This document shows, one piece after another, positions 34,940 through 45,703 of a stretch of 64,000 bases of DNA. The stretch comes from Amycolatopsis thermophila (GTDB lineage: Bacteria; Actinomycetota; Actinomycetes; Mycobacteriales; Pseudonocardiaceae). The DNA is taken from positions 6,448,001 to 6,512,000 of the forward strand of contig NZ_JAUSUT010000001.1 in the NCBI RefSeq assembly GCF_030814215.1, written 5' to 3'. The position numbers were made by a program, and so were the translations under genes. The notes under the pieces were generated by a model, which did not search any database, had not been told where the DNA came from, and saw nothing but the letters and a program-made list of their open reading frames with translations. How positions within the stretch are numbered: the first letter of the stretch is position 1; every line of letters starts with the position of its first letter.

Positions 34940-36568
34940 TCAGGAGCCGCTCAGGCGGGCGAGCGCGCCGTAGAACACGTCGCCGATCCGGGACGGGTCG
35001 GGGGCCGCGAAGCTCTGCCCGCCGGTCGGGGCGGTGATCGCCGCCAGGTCGGCCAGGTCGGCGTCCGGGCCGATCCCGATGCCGATGATGGCGACCGGGC
35101 GGCCCGGGTCGGCCAGGCGGGCCAGCTCGGCCAGCAGCGCGTCCCGGGTGACGCCGTCCGCGTCGTCGTTGCGGCCGTCGGTCAGGACGATCACCAGGTT
35201 GAGCCGCCCGGGCTGCCACTCCGCGCACGCCACCCGGTAGGCCGCGAGCACCGTGTCGTACAACCCCGTGTCCCCGTCCGGCGTCGCCCGGATCGCGCGC
35301 AGCCGGTCGGCCGCCCCGGTCGCCAGCTGCTCGCTCACCGGCCGCATCGGCAGCACCTCGCGGTAGTCCCGGTCGCCGTCCAGGCGCGTCGCGAACTCCC
35401 ACACACTGGTTTCCGACGTCGACTTGAACAACCCCAGCCCGCGCGCCGCCGCCTCCGTCGTCAGCTCCATCCGCGTCTGCCCGGTCCCGGGCACCACCTC
35501 GTTCATCGACCCGGACACGTCGATCAGCACCCGCGCCCGCGAACTCGTGTTGATCCGCGCCCACTGGCCGAGCAGCGCGTCCACCTCGGCATCCGTCGGC
35601 ACCGCCGCGGAGGGCACCGTCCGGCCGCTCACGTTCTGCGCCGACCCGTCCCGCAGGTACCGGCCGTCCGGCGTGCGGAACCCGGCGTTGGCCAGGGCGT
35701 TCATGCCCTCCAGGCCGAGCAGCGCCGACAGCAGCGCCCCCGCCGCGGCGCGCTCGTCCCCGCTCGAGCCGCCCAGCACCGCGAACGGGTAGTCCAGCGC
35801 GGGTGCCTCCGCCTGGTAGGTCGCCACCAGCCCGGTCCGCGAGCCGGCCACGCCGTTGCGGACGTTGTGGCGCAGCACCGCGTTCTCCGACGCCGGGAAC
35901 CCGTTCACCGGTTGCGCCGGGTCCGACAGCCGCGCGAACAACTCGTCCGATGTGGACAGCGCGTTCGGTGACAGGCGGCGCAACGCCGCTGCGTACGTGT
36001 CGGCCCCCGGCACGGCGGCCCGGATCCCGACCAGCGCCGACAGGCCCGCCGGGTCGCGCCCCGGATCGGGCACCCCGAGCGTCAGGCCCGGCGCGGCGAG
36101 CACGTCCGCCCACGAGGGGATCCGGCCCGGCCAGCCGAGCCCGGTCGCGGCCTCCTCGGTCAGCGCGAACACCACCGGCGAGCTGGCGATGCTGGTGCCC
36201 GCCGTGACCTCCTCGGCGCCGACCCCCTTCGCGCGCCGCAGCTGCAACGTCGACTCGGGCACCCACACGTCGGGCCGGTCGGCGCCGTCGGACAGGGCCA
36301 GCGACTGCGCCACCGACGCCGAATCGACCGCGTTCACCTCGAACGCCGCGCACTCCGTCTGCGCCACGCGGCGGGCGACCTGCGCGATCGCGGGCGCCAC
36401 GCCGGGCGCGGCGGCGATCCGCACCACGACGGGCTCGTCACACCCGGACCGGTTATGCACGAGATCGGCGGCGAACCAGCCCGCCCCGGCCAGCACGACG
36501 AGGACACCGGCCACCGCCCACGCCCGCCGCGGCCGTCGCCGCCGGGCGGGTGACGAGTGTCGGCCCAC
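34940..36568 (-). CDS. Membrane-anchored substrate-binding and von Willebrand A domain protein
   Basis: A 542-residue protein. An Arg-rich N terminus and one membrane helix (about residues 16-36) lead to an extracytoplasmic part: first a type-2 periplasmic-binding-protein-like domain (VVVRIAAAPGVAPAIAQVAR through ASENAVLRHNVRNG), then a vWA domain with the MIDAS motif DVSGSMNE (D350, S352, S354) and the later acidic loop LTDGRNDDADG. Such two-domain proteins are common in actinomycetes; role unknown, metal-dependent ligand binding at the cell surface is likely. GTG with GGAGG 9 nt upstream. Confidence 0.82.
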   Translation of the reverse strand: MGRHSSPARRRRPRRAWAVAGVLVVLAGAGWFAADLVHNRSGCDEPVVVRIAAAPGVAPAIAQVARRVAQTECAAFEVNAVDSASVAQSLALSDGADRPDVWVPESTLQLRRAKGVGAEEVTAGTSIASSPVVFALTEEAATGLGWPGRIPSWADVLAAPGLTLGVPDPGRDPAGLSALVGIRAAVPGADTYAAALRRLSPNALSTSDELFARLSDPAQPVNGFPASENAVLRHNVRNGVAGSRTGLVATYQAEAPALDYPFAVLGGSSGDERAAAGALLSALLGLEGMNALANAGFRTPDGRYLRDGSAQNVSGRTVPSAAVPTDAEVDALLGQWARINTSSRARVLIDVSGSMNEVVPGTGQTRMELTTEAAARGLGLFKSTSETSVWEFATRLDGDRDYREVLPMRPVSEQLATGAADRLRAIRATPDGDTGLYDTVLAAYRVACAEWQPGRLNLVIVLTDGRNDDADGVTRDALLAELARLADPGRPVAIIGIGIGPDADLADLAAITAPTGGQSFAAPDPSRIGDVFYGALARLSGS

Positions 36569-36638
36569 CTCGCACCGCCTCCACCGGATCGCCCGTGAAG
36601 CTGACGCGATCCAGGTTAAGGGGTGTGACCGGGATTAC

Positions 36639-39496
<2,858 letters not shown>

Positions 39497-40978
39497 TCAG
39501 CGGACCTTGCGGGTCACCGATCCGGTGAGCTGCCCGCCGCCCCGCTTCGACACCAGGCAGTAGACCGTGCGGGACGGGTCGTCGTAGGACTCCTTGGGTG
39601 CCGCCTCCCACTGCGCCTGCGACGGCACGAGCGCGCGGTAGTCGAGCGTGCCGCGGGCCTTCTCGTCGAGCGTCCCGGAGTGGAAGCTCATCGCGCAGAA
39701 CGACTCGGCGTAGCGGCGCAGCGCGTCGGCGCCCGGGTAGCCGACGAACCCGGCCTCGTCGTCGCCGGAGCTGGAGTTGCCGAGGCTGCCGTTGGCGTCG
39801 TAGACCTCCAGCTCGTGCGATTTGTCGCAGTCGACCGCGTTGTCGGAGCCGAGGTTGTAACCGGGCTGGAGGCGGCCGTTGTAGCAGGCGTAGGAGCTGG
39901 TCGCGCTGAACTCCAGGTCGCCGCCGTCGCCGTAGGTCATGGTCGGCAGCATCGCGTCGTCCGCAGGCTGTCCGGCCCACCACTGGCCGGCCAGGAAACC
40001 GCCGGCCAGCAGCACGGCCCCGGCCACCGCGCCGGCGGTGATCCGGAGCCCGCGGCGGCTCTTGCGCGGCGGCGCGGGCGCGGCGTGCGTCGGCGCCGGG
40101 CCGGGGTGGACGGCCGTGCCGAACCCGCCCGGCGGGGTGTTGTGCGCGGCGATGCCCAGCAGGTGCCCGGCCTGCCCGTAGGAGATCCGGCCCTCCGGCT
40201 TGACCACCAGCAGCCCCATGATCGCCGAGGCCAGTGGCCCCTGGACGCGGGTCAGGTAGGGCACCTCGTTGACGATCGCGTGCAGGGTGGCCGCGGTGGT
40301 CGGCCGGTCGAAGGCCATCACGCCCTCGGCGGCCAGGAACAGCGTCGCGCCCAGCGACCACAGGTCCGAGGCGGGCATCGCCTCGTGGCCCTCCAGCCGC
40401 TCCGGCGCCATGAACGCCGGGGAGCCCACGATCATCCCGCTGGCGGTCAGCCGCGGGTCGTCGATCGCGGTGGCGATGCCGAAGTCGGTCAGCTTCACCC
40501 GGCCGTTGGCGCCGACCATGATGTTGCCCGGTTTGACGTCCCGGTGCACGATCCCGGCGTCGTGCGCGGCCCGCAACGCCGACAGCACCTGCTGCCCGAT
40601 CGTGGCCACCTGCTGCGGCGGCAGCGCGCCGTGGCGGCGCACCAGCTCACCCAGCGTGGGCGCCTCGACCAGCTCCATCACGATGAACGTGGCGCCGTCC
40701 TCGGACACCACGTCGAAGACCGTGACGATCGCCGGGTCGTTGAGCCGTCCCGCGGTGCGCACCTCGCGCAGCACCCGTTCGGTGAAGACGCTGTCCTCCG
40801 CGCCGTCGGGCAGCCGCAGCTCCTTGATCGCGACCTGGCGGCCGATCACCTGGTCCTGGGCCCGCCACACCAGGCCGTGCCCGCCCCGGCCGAGCTCGCC
40901 CAGGAGCGCGTAGCGGCCGGCGACGACGCGGGGGCCGGCCGGGCGCGGCGTGGTCTGCTGGGTCTGCTCTTCGGTCAC
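39497..40978 (-). CDS. Ser/Thr protein kinase with extracellular Cys-containing sensor domain
   Basis: A 493-residue PknB-type kinase. Glycine loop LGRGGHG, K52 in VAIKEL, HRDVKPGN (D147) and DFG (D165-G167) are intact; the domain ends near residue 280. A Pro-rich juxtamembrane segment and one membrane helix (about residues 315-335) lead to an outside domain with four cysteines (CYNGRLQPG, VDCDKSHELEVYD, SFCAMSF, TVYCLVS) resembling the actinobacterial septum-formation domain. It probably senses an envelope signal. GTG start; TAGCAT lies about 37 nt upstream. It lies 129 nt upstream of dapA, which seems to have its own promoter. Confidence 0.86.
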   Translation of the reverse strand: MTEEQTQQTTPRPAGPRVVAGRYALLGELGRGGHGLVWRAQDQVIGRQVAIKELRLPDGAEDSVFTERVLREVRTAGRLNDPAIVTVFDVVSEDGATFIVMELVEAPTLGELVRRHGALPPQQVATIGQQVLSALRAAHDAGIVHRDVKPGNIMVGANGRVKLTDFGIATAIDDPRLTASGMIVGSPAFMAPERLEGHEAMPASDLWSLGATLFLAAEGVMAFDRPTTAATLHAIVNEVPYLTRVQGPLASAIMGLLVVKPEGRISYGQAGHLLGIAAHNTPPGGFGTAVHPGPAPTHAAPAPPRKSRRGLRITAGAVAGAVLLAGGFLAGQWWAGQPADDAMLPTMTYGDGGDLEFSATSSYACYNGRLQPGYNLGSDNAVDCDKSHELEVYDANGSLGNSSSGDDEAGFVGYPGADALRRYAESFCAMSFHSGTLDEKARGTLDYRALVPSQAQWEAAPKESYDDPSRTVYCLVSKRGGGQLTGSVTRKVR

Positions 40979-41053
40979 CGTGGCTCCGGGGATCAGGTCG
41001 GTCGGGACAGCTGGATGCTAGTCCGACCCCCTCCGCCGCCGTTCGGTTCCGGA

Positions 41054-42292
41054 TCAGCCCGCGAAGGTGAGGTAGATCAGCGCGACGTTGAGGACGATGA
41101 TGACGGCCGCGATCACCCAGGCCAGCGTGGTGGTCACCCGGTGGTTGGCGGACGGGCCCATCAGGTCGCGGTCGCTGGTCAGGCGTACCAGCGGCACCAG
41201 CGCGAACGGGATGCCGAAGGACAGCACCACCTGCGACACCACCAGCGCGCGGCTCGGGTCGACCCCGATCCCCAGCACGACGATCGCGGGCATCAGCGTG
41301 ATCAGCCGGCGCACCAGCAGCGGGATCCGCTTGCGCAGCAGGCCCTGCATGATCATCGCGCCGGCGTAGGCGCCCACCGACGTCGAGGCCAGGCCGGAGG
41401 CCAGCAGGCCGAGCGCGAACAGCAGCGCCACCCCCTGGCCGAGCGTCTGCCCGACCGCGAAGTGCGCGCCCGCGATCGAGTGCACGCCGTCCAGGCCCCG
41501 CAGGTTCGTCGCGGCCAGCAGCACCATCGACATGTTCACCGCACCCGCCAGCAGCATCGCCAGGCCCACGTCGACGCGGGTGATGCGCAGCAGCCGGGAC
41601 CGGCGGGCGCCCTCGATCCGGCCGTGCCGGTCGCGGGCCAGCCCGGAGTGCAGGTAGACGGCGTGCGGCATCACGGTCGCGCCGAGCATCGCGGCGGCGA
41701 TCAGCACGCTCTCGCTGCCGGCGAACTTCGGCACGAGCCCGGCGGCCGCGTCGGCCGCGGACGGCGGTTCGACGAACACGCTGGCCAGGAACCCGATGGC
41801 GATGACCCCCAGCAGGCCGGTGACGACCCGTTCGAACGCGCTCTGGCCCCGCCGGTCCTGCACCACCAGCAGCGCCATCGACACCAGGCCGGTGATCACG
41901 CCACCCAGCAGCAGCGGCAGGCCGAACAGCAGGTTCAGGGCGATCGCACCGCCGACGACCTCGGCCAGGTCGGTGGCGATCGCGACCAGCTCGGCCTGCG
42001 CCCAGTAGCCCAGGCGGGCCGGCCGCGGCATGCGCTCGCGCAGGTTCTCCGGCAGGGACAGCCCGGTGACCAGGCCCAGCTTCGCCGACAGGTACTGCAC
42101 CAGCCCGGCCATCAGGTTGGCCACCACGATCACCCACACCAGCAGGTAGCCGAACTGGGCGCCGGCGCTGATGTTGGAGGCGACGTTGCCCGGGTCGACG
42201 TAGGCGATCGCCGCGACGAAGGCAGGCCCGAGCAGCAGGGAACCCGACCGCACCCGTTTGAGCCGTGGCCGGATCTGTTCCGTCAGCGCCAT
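41054..42292 (-). CDS. mntH: Nramp-family Mn2+/H+ transporter
   Basis: A 412-residue transporter with 11 predicted helices. The metal-coordinating DPGN in IAYVDPGNVASNISAGAQ (helix 1) and MPH in TVMPHAVYLHS (helix 6) are conserved, as in MntH proteins importing Mn2+ and related metals with protons. ATG at 42292 follows GGAGGGCGG; the frame opens 14 codons earlier. A DtxR/MntR-type palindrome overlaps the putative -10 box about 33-46 nt upstream, predicting repression by metal. Confidence 0.92.
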   Translation of the reverse strand: MALTEQIRPRLKRVRSGSLLLGPAFVAAIAYVDPGNVASNISAGAQFGYLLVWVIVVANLMAGLVQYLSAKLGLVTGLSLPENLRERMPRPARLGYWAQAELVAIATDLAEVVGGAIALNLLFGLPLLLGGVITGLVSMALLVVQDRRGQSAFERVVTGLLGVIAIGFLASVFVEPPSAADAAAGLVPKFAGSESVLIAAAMLGATVMPHAVYLHSGLARDRHGRIEGARRSRLLRITRVDVGLAMLLAGAVNMSMVLLAATNLRGLDGVHSIAGAHFAVGQTLGQGVALLFALGLLASGLASTSVGAYAGAMIMQGLLRKRIPLLVRRLITLMPAIVVLGIGVDPSRALVVSQVVLSFGIPFALVPLVRLTSDRDLMGPSANHRVTTTLAWVIAAVIIVLNVALIYLTFAG

Positions 42293-42652
42293 CCGCCCTC
42301 CTGCGACCGTGCCGAACCCCGAGTTTAGGTGCACCGAACTTCGATGTACAGAGCATCAAAATGTGGTCTGCACCGCGCCGACACGATGCGTGGGAGTACC
42401 CCGTGCGGCCGGCTCTGGAAACCCGGGGCCGGGCTGGCCCGACGAGCGAGCGGGCCGCTCATCGTGACCGTGGCGCACTCACCGCCGCCCCGCGCTCAAT
42501 CGCGCCCGGACGGCCCGGGACCGGGCGACGTCGGCGATGGTGAGGGCCATGGCGGGCCCGCGTCGGGGACGAACCGGCGACGGAATACGCCGCCCAGTGC
42601 ACAACGGTGCGGCTGGCCGATGGCCGGGGAAGGGGAGTGGGAGGCCCCGAGC
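42293..42652 (-). other. 360-bp gap: mntH promoter region, otherwise featureless
   Basis: No ORF here has gene-like composition or a family match. The left end holds the mntH control region (next entry) and a GATG/CATC hairpin-like motif near 42342-42356. The rest, up to the ACT-domain gene stop, shows nothing I can interpret. Confidence 0.5.
42322..42338 (-). promoter_or_regulatory. mntH -10 box and DtxR/MntR-like operator
   Basis: TTAGGTGCACCGAA (42325-42338) is a 14-bp palindrome with one mismatch, resembling DtxR/MntR-family half-sites (TTAGGT). It overlaps TAAACT on the minus strand (42327-42322), a good -10 hexamer 29 nt before the ATG. A metalloregulator bound here would block RNA polymerase. 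Confidence 0.5.
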
Positions 42653-43045
42653 TCAGGCGTTCGCGGTGGACACCTCGTGGCCGGCCGCGCGGAGGGCCTG
42701 GACGGCGCGCTCCAGCTCGCCCTCCTTCACCAGCACGTGGTCGGTGTCGAAAGTGGACACCGAGAACAGCGCGACCCCGGCCGAGGCCAGCTCGCTGGCC
42801 AGCGCGGCGATGATCCCGGTGAGGGTGAAGGCCAGCGGGCCGCGCACCGTCAGCAGCCGCCACCCCGCCTCGACCCGGGCACCCTCGGGCACCCGGCCGG
42901 CCGGGCAGATCACCGACGTCTCGGTCGCGGTGCGGGTGATCGACACCAGACCGTCCACCGCGTCCAGCACGGGCACCTGGCCGCCCGGGTCCAGCCGCGC
43001 GACGGCGTACTCGCCCGGCTGCAGGTCGATCGCGAGCCGCTTCAC
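42653..43045 (-). CDS. ACT-domain protein
   Basis: A 130-residue protein with two ACT-like modules: the second has [20 protein letters not shown] followed by [20 protein letters not shown], the amino-acid-binding ACT fold of small COG3603-type proteins. The GTG start overlaps the thyX stop (GTGA), so it is translated with thyX. Function unknown; a ligand-sensing regulatory role is typical for the fold. Confidence 0.75.
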   Translation of the reverse strand: MKRLAIDLQPGEYAVARLDPGGQVPVLDAVDGLVSITRTATETSVICPAGRVPEGARVEAGWRLLTVRGPLAFTLTGIIAALASELASAGVALFSVSTFDTDHVLVKEGELERAVQALRAAGHEVSTANA

Positions 43046-43794
43046 CCTTCCAGCACCTTCGGGCTCGTGGCGACCTCGGTGCCGTCCGGCAAGGTCGAGA
43101 TCGTGAAGTCGGCGAAGACGTTCGGCGCCGCCTTCTGCAGTTGCCGCAGGCACTCCACGGCCAGGCCGCGGATCTCCACGTCCGCGTGCTCGGTCGCGCG
43201 CATCGCGATGAAGTGCCGCCAGGCGCGGTAGTTGCCGGTGACCACGATGCGGGTCTCGGTCGCGTTCGGCAGCACCGCGCGGGCCGCCTGCCGGGCCTGC
43301 TTGCGGCGCAGGGTGGCGCTGGGCGCGTCGGCGAACTTCTCCTCCAGCCCGGCGAGCAGCTCGGTGTAGGCGTCGACGCTGGCCCGCGTGGCCTGGCGGA
43401 ACTTCTCGTGCAGCTCCGGGTCGTTCGCGATGACCTCGGGCTCGACGAACTCCGCGTCGCGCTCCGGCACGTACCGCTGGGACAGCTGCGAGTAGGAGAA
43501 GTGGCGGTGGCGGATCAGCTCGTGGGTCAGCGAGCGCGACACCCCGCTGATGTAGAAGGTCACCGAACCGTGCTCCAGCACCGACAGGTGACCGACCTCG
43601 ATGATGTGGTCGATGTACCCGGCGTTGGTGGCCGTCTTCGGGTTCGGCTTGCTCCAGGACTGGTAGCAGGCCCGGCCGGCGAACTCGGCGAGCGCCTCAC
43701 CCCCGTCGGCGTCGGTCGACCACGGGACGTCCTCCGGCGGGAAGAACTCCGTCTTCGCGATCAGCTGCACCTTCGGTGACACGGTCTCGGCCAC
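43042..43794 (-). CDS. thyX: Flavin-dependent thymidylate synthase ThyX
   Basis: A 250-residue FAD-dependent thymidylate synthase. The signature [14 protein letters not shown] (RHRx7S) and [20 protein letters not shown] are intact, as is [20 protein letters not shown] near the end. It methylates dUMP with methylene-tetrahydrofolate and NADPH. The GTG at 43794 has AAGGAG 6 nt upstream; an in-frame upstream start at 43878 would overlap the RHH promoter and is not favoured. It lies near dapA as in mycobacteria, but separated by the kinase, mntH and ACT genes. Confidence 0.93.
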   Translation of the reverse strand: MAETVSPKVQLIAKTEFFPPEDVPWSTDADGGEALAEFAGRACYQSWSKPNPKTATNAGYIDHIIEVGHLSVLEHGSVTFYISGVSRSLTHELIRHRHFSYSQLSQRYVPERDAEFVEPEVIANDPELHEKFRQATRASVDAYTELLAGLEEKFADAPSATLRRKQARQAARAVLPNATETRIVVTGNYRAWRHFIAMRATEHADVEIRGLAVECLRQLQKAAPNVFADFTISTLPDGTEVATSPKVLEG

Positions 43795-43870
43795 GCTCGC
43801 ACTCCTTCCCCTCGCGGCTCCCCCGGCAGCGTAACCGCCGAGTCCGACAATCCCGCCGCGGACACCGCAT

Positions 43871-43922
43871 GGTGTCATCGTCGGTCTTGACTGACACCAC
43901 CTGTGACGTCATAGTGGTGTCA
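43871..43922 (+). promoter_or_regulatory. Promoter and repeated operator of the ribbon-helix-helix gene
   Basis: -35 TTGACT (43887-43892), 17-nt spacer, -10 CATAGT (43910-43915), and ATG 6 nt later: a near-consensus promoter with a leaderless start. It is framed by GGTGTCA (43871-43877), its inverse TGACACC (43892-43898) and a second direct GGTGTCA (43916-43922), with TGACGTCA (43904-43911) overlapping the -10. Short repeated half-sites like these are typical operators for ribbon-helix-helix repressors. Confidence 0.7.
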
Positions 43923-44434
43923 TGGACCTGACGCCGTACATCACGAGCCTCCGCGAGGATCTGACCGCGACGGCCTCCGCCGGGGACGAGCAGATCCGGC
44001 GGGCCGCCGCGCTGCTGTCCGGCGCGCTCGAACCCGCCACCCGGCTGGTGCTCATGAACGCGCTGGCCGACCTCGCCGCCGAGGCGACCGCGCAACTGCC
44101 GGACCACGTCGTGGAGGTGCGCCTGGACGGCCGGGAGGTGCGGGTGGTCGTCACCGGCACCCCCGGCGAGCGTGCGCGGGCCGAGCGTCCGGCTCCGCCG
44201 CCTCCCCCGCCGCCGCCGGTCATGGAGGGCGGCGACATCTCGCGGATGACGCTGCGGATGGTCGAGCGCATCAAGGACCAGGCCGAACGGGCCGCGGCCG
44301 CACAGGGCGTCTCGCTGAACACGTTCATCTCGCAGGCCGTGCAGGGCGCGCTGCACGGGTCGCAGTCGTTCCGCGCCGAGAAGCAGAGCGGCTCGCAGTC
44401 CGAGTCGCACCTGCACGGCTGGGTGAAGGGATAG
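43922..44434 (+). CDS. Ribbon-helix-helix (HicB-like) regulator
   Basis: A 170-residue protein. The N-terminal half is a helical/beta region (residues 1-80), then a linker with eight consecutive prolines (a likely EF-P-dependent stretch), then a ribbon-helix-helix domain: ISRMTLRMVERIKDQAERAA and QGVSLNTFISQAVQGAL, as in HicB/Arc-type antitoxins. The tail is Ser/Gln-rich. No HicA toxin is beside it; the partner gene encodes a DUF4097 protein 2 nt downstream. It probably represses its own promoter through the GGTGTCA sites. Confidence 0.75.
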   Translation: MDLTPYITSLREDLTATASAGDEQIRRAAALLSGALEPATRLVLMNALADLAAEATAQLPDHVVEVRLDGREVRVVVTGTPGERARAERPAPPPPPPPPVMEGGDISRMTLRMVERIKDQAERAAAAQGVSLNTFISQAVQGALHGSQSFRAEKQSGSQSESHLHGWVKG

Positions 44435-44436
44435 TC

Positions 44437-45333
44437 ATGACCGATCCGGAGCTCGTGCGCACGCAGACGTTCTCGCTGCCGGGGCCGCTGGAGCTGGACA
44501 TCGCGGTCACCCAGGGCAAGGTCGAGGTGAAGCTGGACGCCGAAGCCACCGAGGCGACGGTCGAGATCCGGCACGACCCGGACGCGCAGCAGCCGTGGGC
44601 GCAGGGGATTTCGAACCTGCTGAGCTGGGTGAACGAGCGGTTCGGCGACCAGCTGGGCGCCGACCTCAGCGGCACCCCGGCCGACGCGGTGCAGCAGACG
44701 CGGCTGGAGCAGACCGGCAACCGGCTGACGGTGCACGCGCCGAAGGCGCTGCCGCTGCGCAACATCCCGCTGTCGGTGACCGTGATCGCGCCCGCCGGGA
44801 CGGGCCTGGAGGTCAAGGCCGGTTCGGCGGACGTGACCGTCACCGGGCCGGCCGGGCGGGCGGACCTGTCCACCGGCACCGGGGAGATCCGGCTGGACCG
44901 GACCGAGGGCGCGGCGACCGTGCGGACGGGCTCGGGCGCGATCCGCCTGGGGCCGACCCTGGCGGGGCTGCACCTGCGCACCGGCAGCGGTGACGTGGAG
45001 GTGGCGTCCCTGACCGGTTCGGCGACGCTCGCCACCGGCACCGGTGACGTGTGGCTGGGCACTGTGTCGGGGTCCGTGCTGGCCCGCAGCGGGAGCGGCG
45101 ACGTGTCGGTCGCCGAGGCGGCCGCCGGGAACCTGGAGCTGGTCACCGGGTCCGGTGACATCCGCGTCGGCATCCGGCCGGGGGTTTCGGCGGAGGTCGA
45201 CCTGACGGCGAGCGCGGGGAAGGTGTCGAGCGAGCTGGACCTGTCGCTGGAGCCGCCCGACGGCGAGGTCCCGCTGAACCTGCGGGCGCGCACCGGGTCC
45301 GGCACGGCGCTCGTGACGCGCGCGGCGCAGTAG
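44437..45333 (+). CDS. DUF4097-family beta-repeat protein
   Basis: A 298-residue protein. After an N-terminal LPGPLELDIAVTQGKVEVKL strand region, residues 120-290 form a ladder of short repeats with TGSGDV/TGTGEI turns (for example TGTGDVWLGTVSGSVLARSG), the DUF4097/DUF4098 putative adhesin beta-solenoid pattern. There is no signal peptide or membrane helix, so it is probably cytosolic. ATG starts 2 nt after the RHH gene stop: one operon, both presumably under the GGTGTCA operator. Molecular role unknown. Confidence 0.8.
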   Translation: MTDPELVRTQTFSLPGPLELDIAVTQGKVEVKLDAEATEATVEIRHDPDAQQPWAQGISNLLSWVNERFGDQLGADLSGTPADAVQQTRLEQTGNRLTVHAPKALPLRNIPLSVTVIAPAGTGLEVKAGSADVTVTGPAGRADLSTGTGEIRLDRTEGAATVRTGSGAIRLGPTLAGLHLRTGSGDVEVASLTGSATLATGTGDVWLGTVSGSVLARSGSGDVSVAEAAAGNLELVTGSGDIRVGIRPGVSAEVDLTASAGKVSSELDLSLEPPDGEVPLNLRARTGSGTALVTRAAQ

Positions 45334-45367
45334 AGCCACCGGAGGGGCGGCGTCCGCCGCCCGAGGG

Positions 45368-45703
45368 GGTGGGGGGTGGTGTGGCACGGGGGCGTGTCAC
45401 ACCACCCCGGCCCACGGATCGCCACCTGCGCGTCACCACCCCGGCCCACGGATCGTCACCGCCCCAGACCGACCCGCTCAGGCGCGTTTCACCGCCGGCA
45501 CCAGATCACCGCGCTCCCACCCGCTCCGCCGCCACCTGCGGCACCTCGACGTCCGCCTCGGCGAAGGCGCTCGGCACCCGCGCCGCCCCCGCACCGGCGG
45601 CTCCCCCGCCAGCTCCACACGTGCGGCACCTCGACATCCAGCTCAGCGGCGCCCGGCCCCGCACCACCCCGGCTCCAGATCGTCACCGCCCCAGCCCCCG
45701 CGC
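45368..45703 (-). repeat. Tandem duplication of the YcaQ-gene 3' end, plus 34-bp direct repeats
   Basis: CAGGCGCGTTTCAACG at the YcaQ-gene stop (45704) recurs 226 bp away as CAGGCGCGTTTCACCG (45478 on), followed by CCAGATCACC(C/G)CGCTCCC in both. The copy still encodes, in phase, ERGDLVPAVKRA and stop against ERGDLASTLKRA in the gene. Further copies of FAEPDVEVPRVAAE-like codons occur near 45550 and 45620. At the far end a 22-nt sequence starting CACCACCCCGGCCCACGG occurs exactly at 45400-45421 and 45434-45455. Copies lie downstream of the gene in its transcription direction and fill the convergent gap to DUF4097. Confidence 0.88.

Noticed and set aside
45334..45703. Insertion sequence or MITE in the repeat-filled gaps
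   Set aside because: No terminal inverted repeats, target-site duplications or transposase; copies match the adjacent gene end and lie in tandem.
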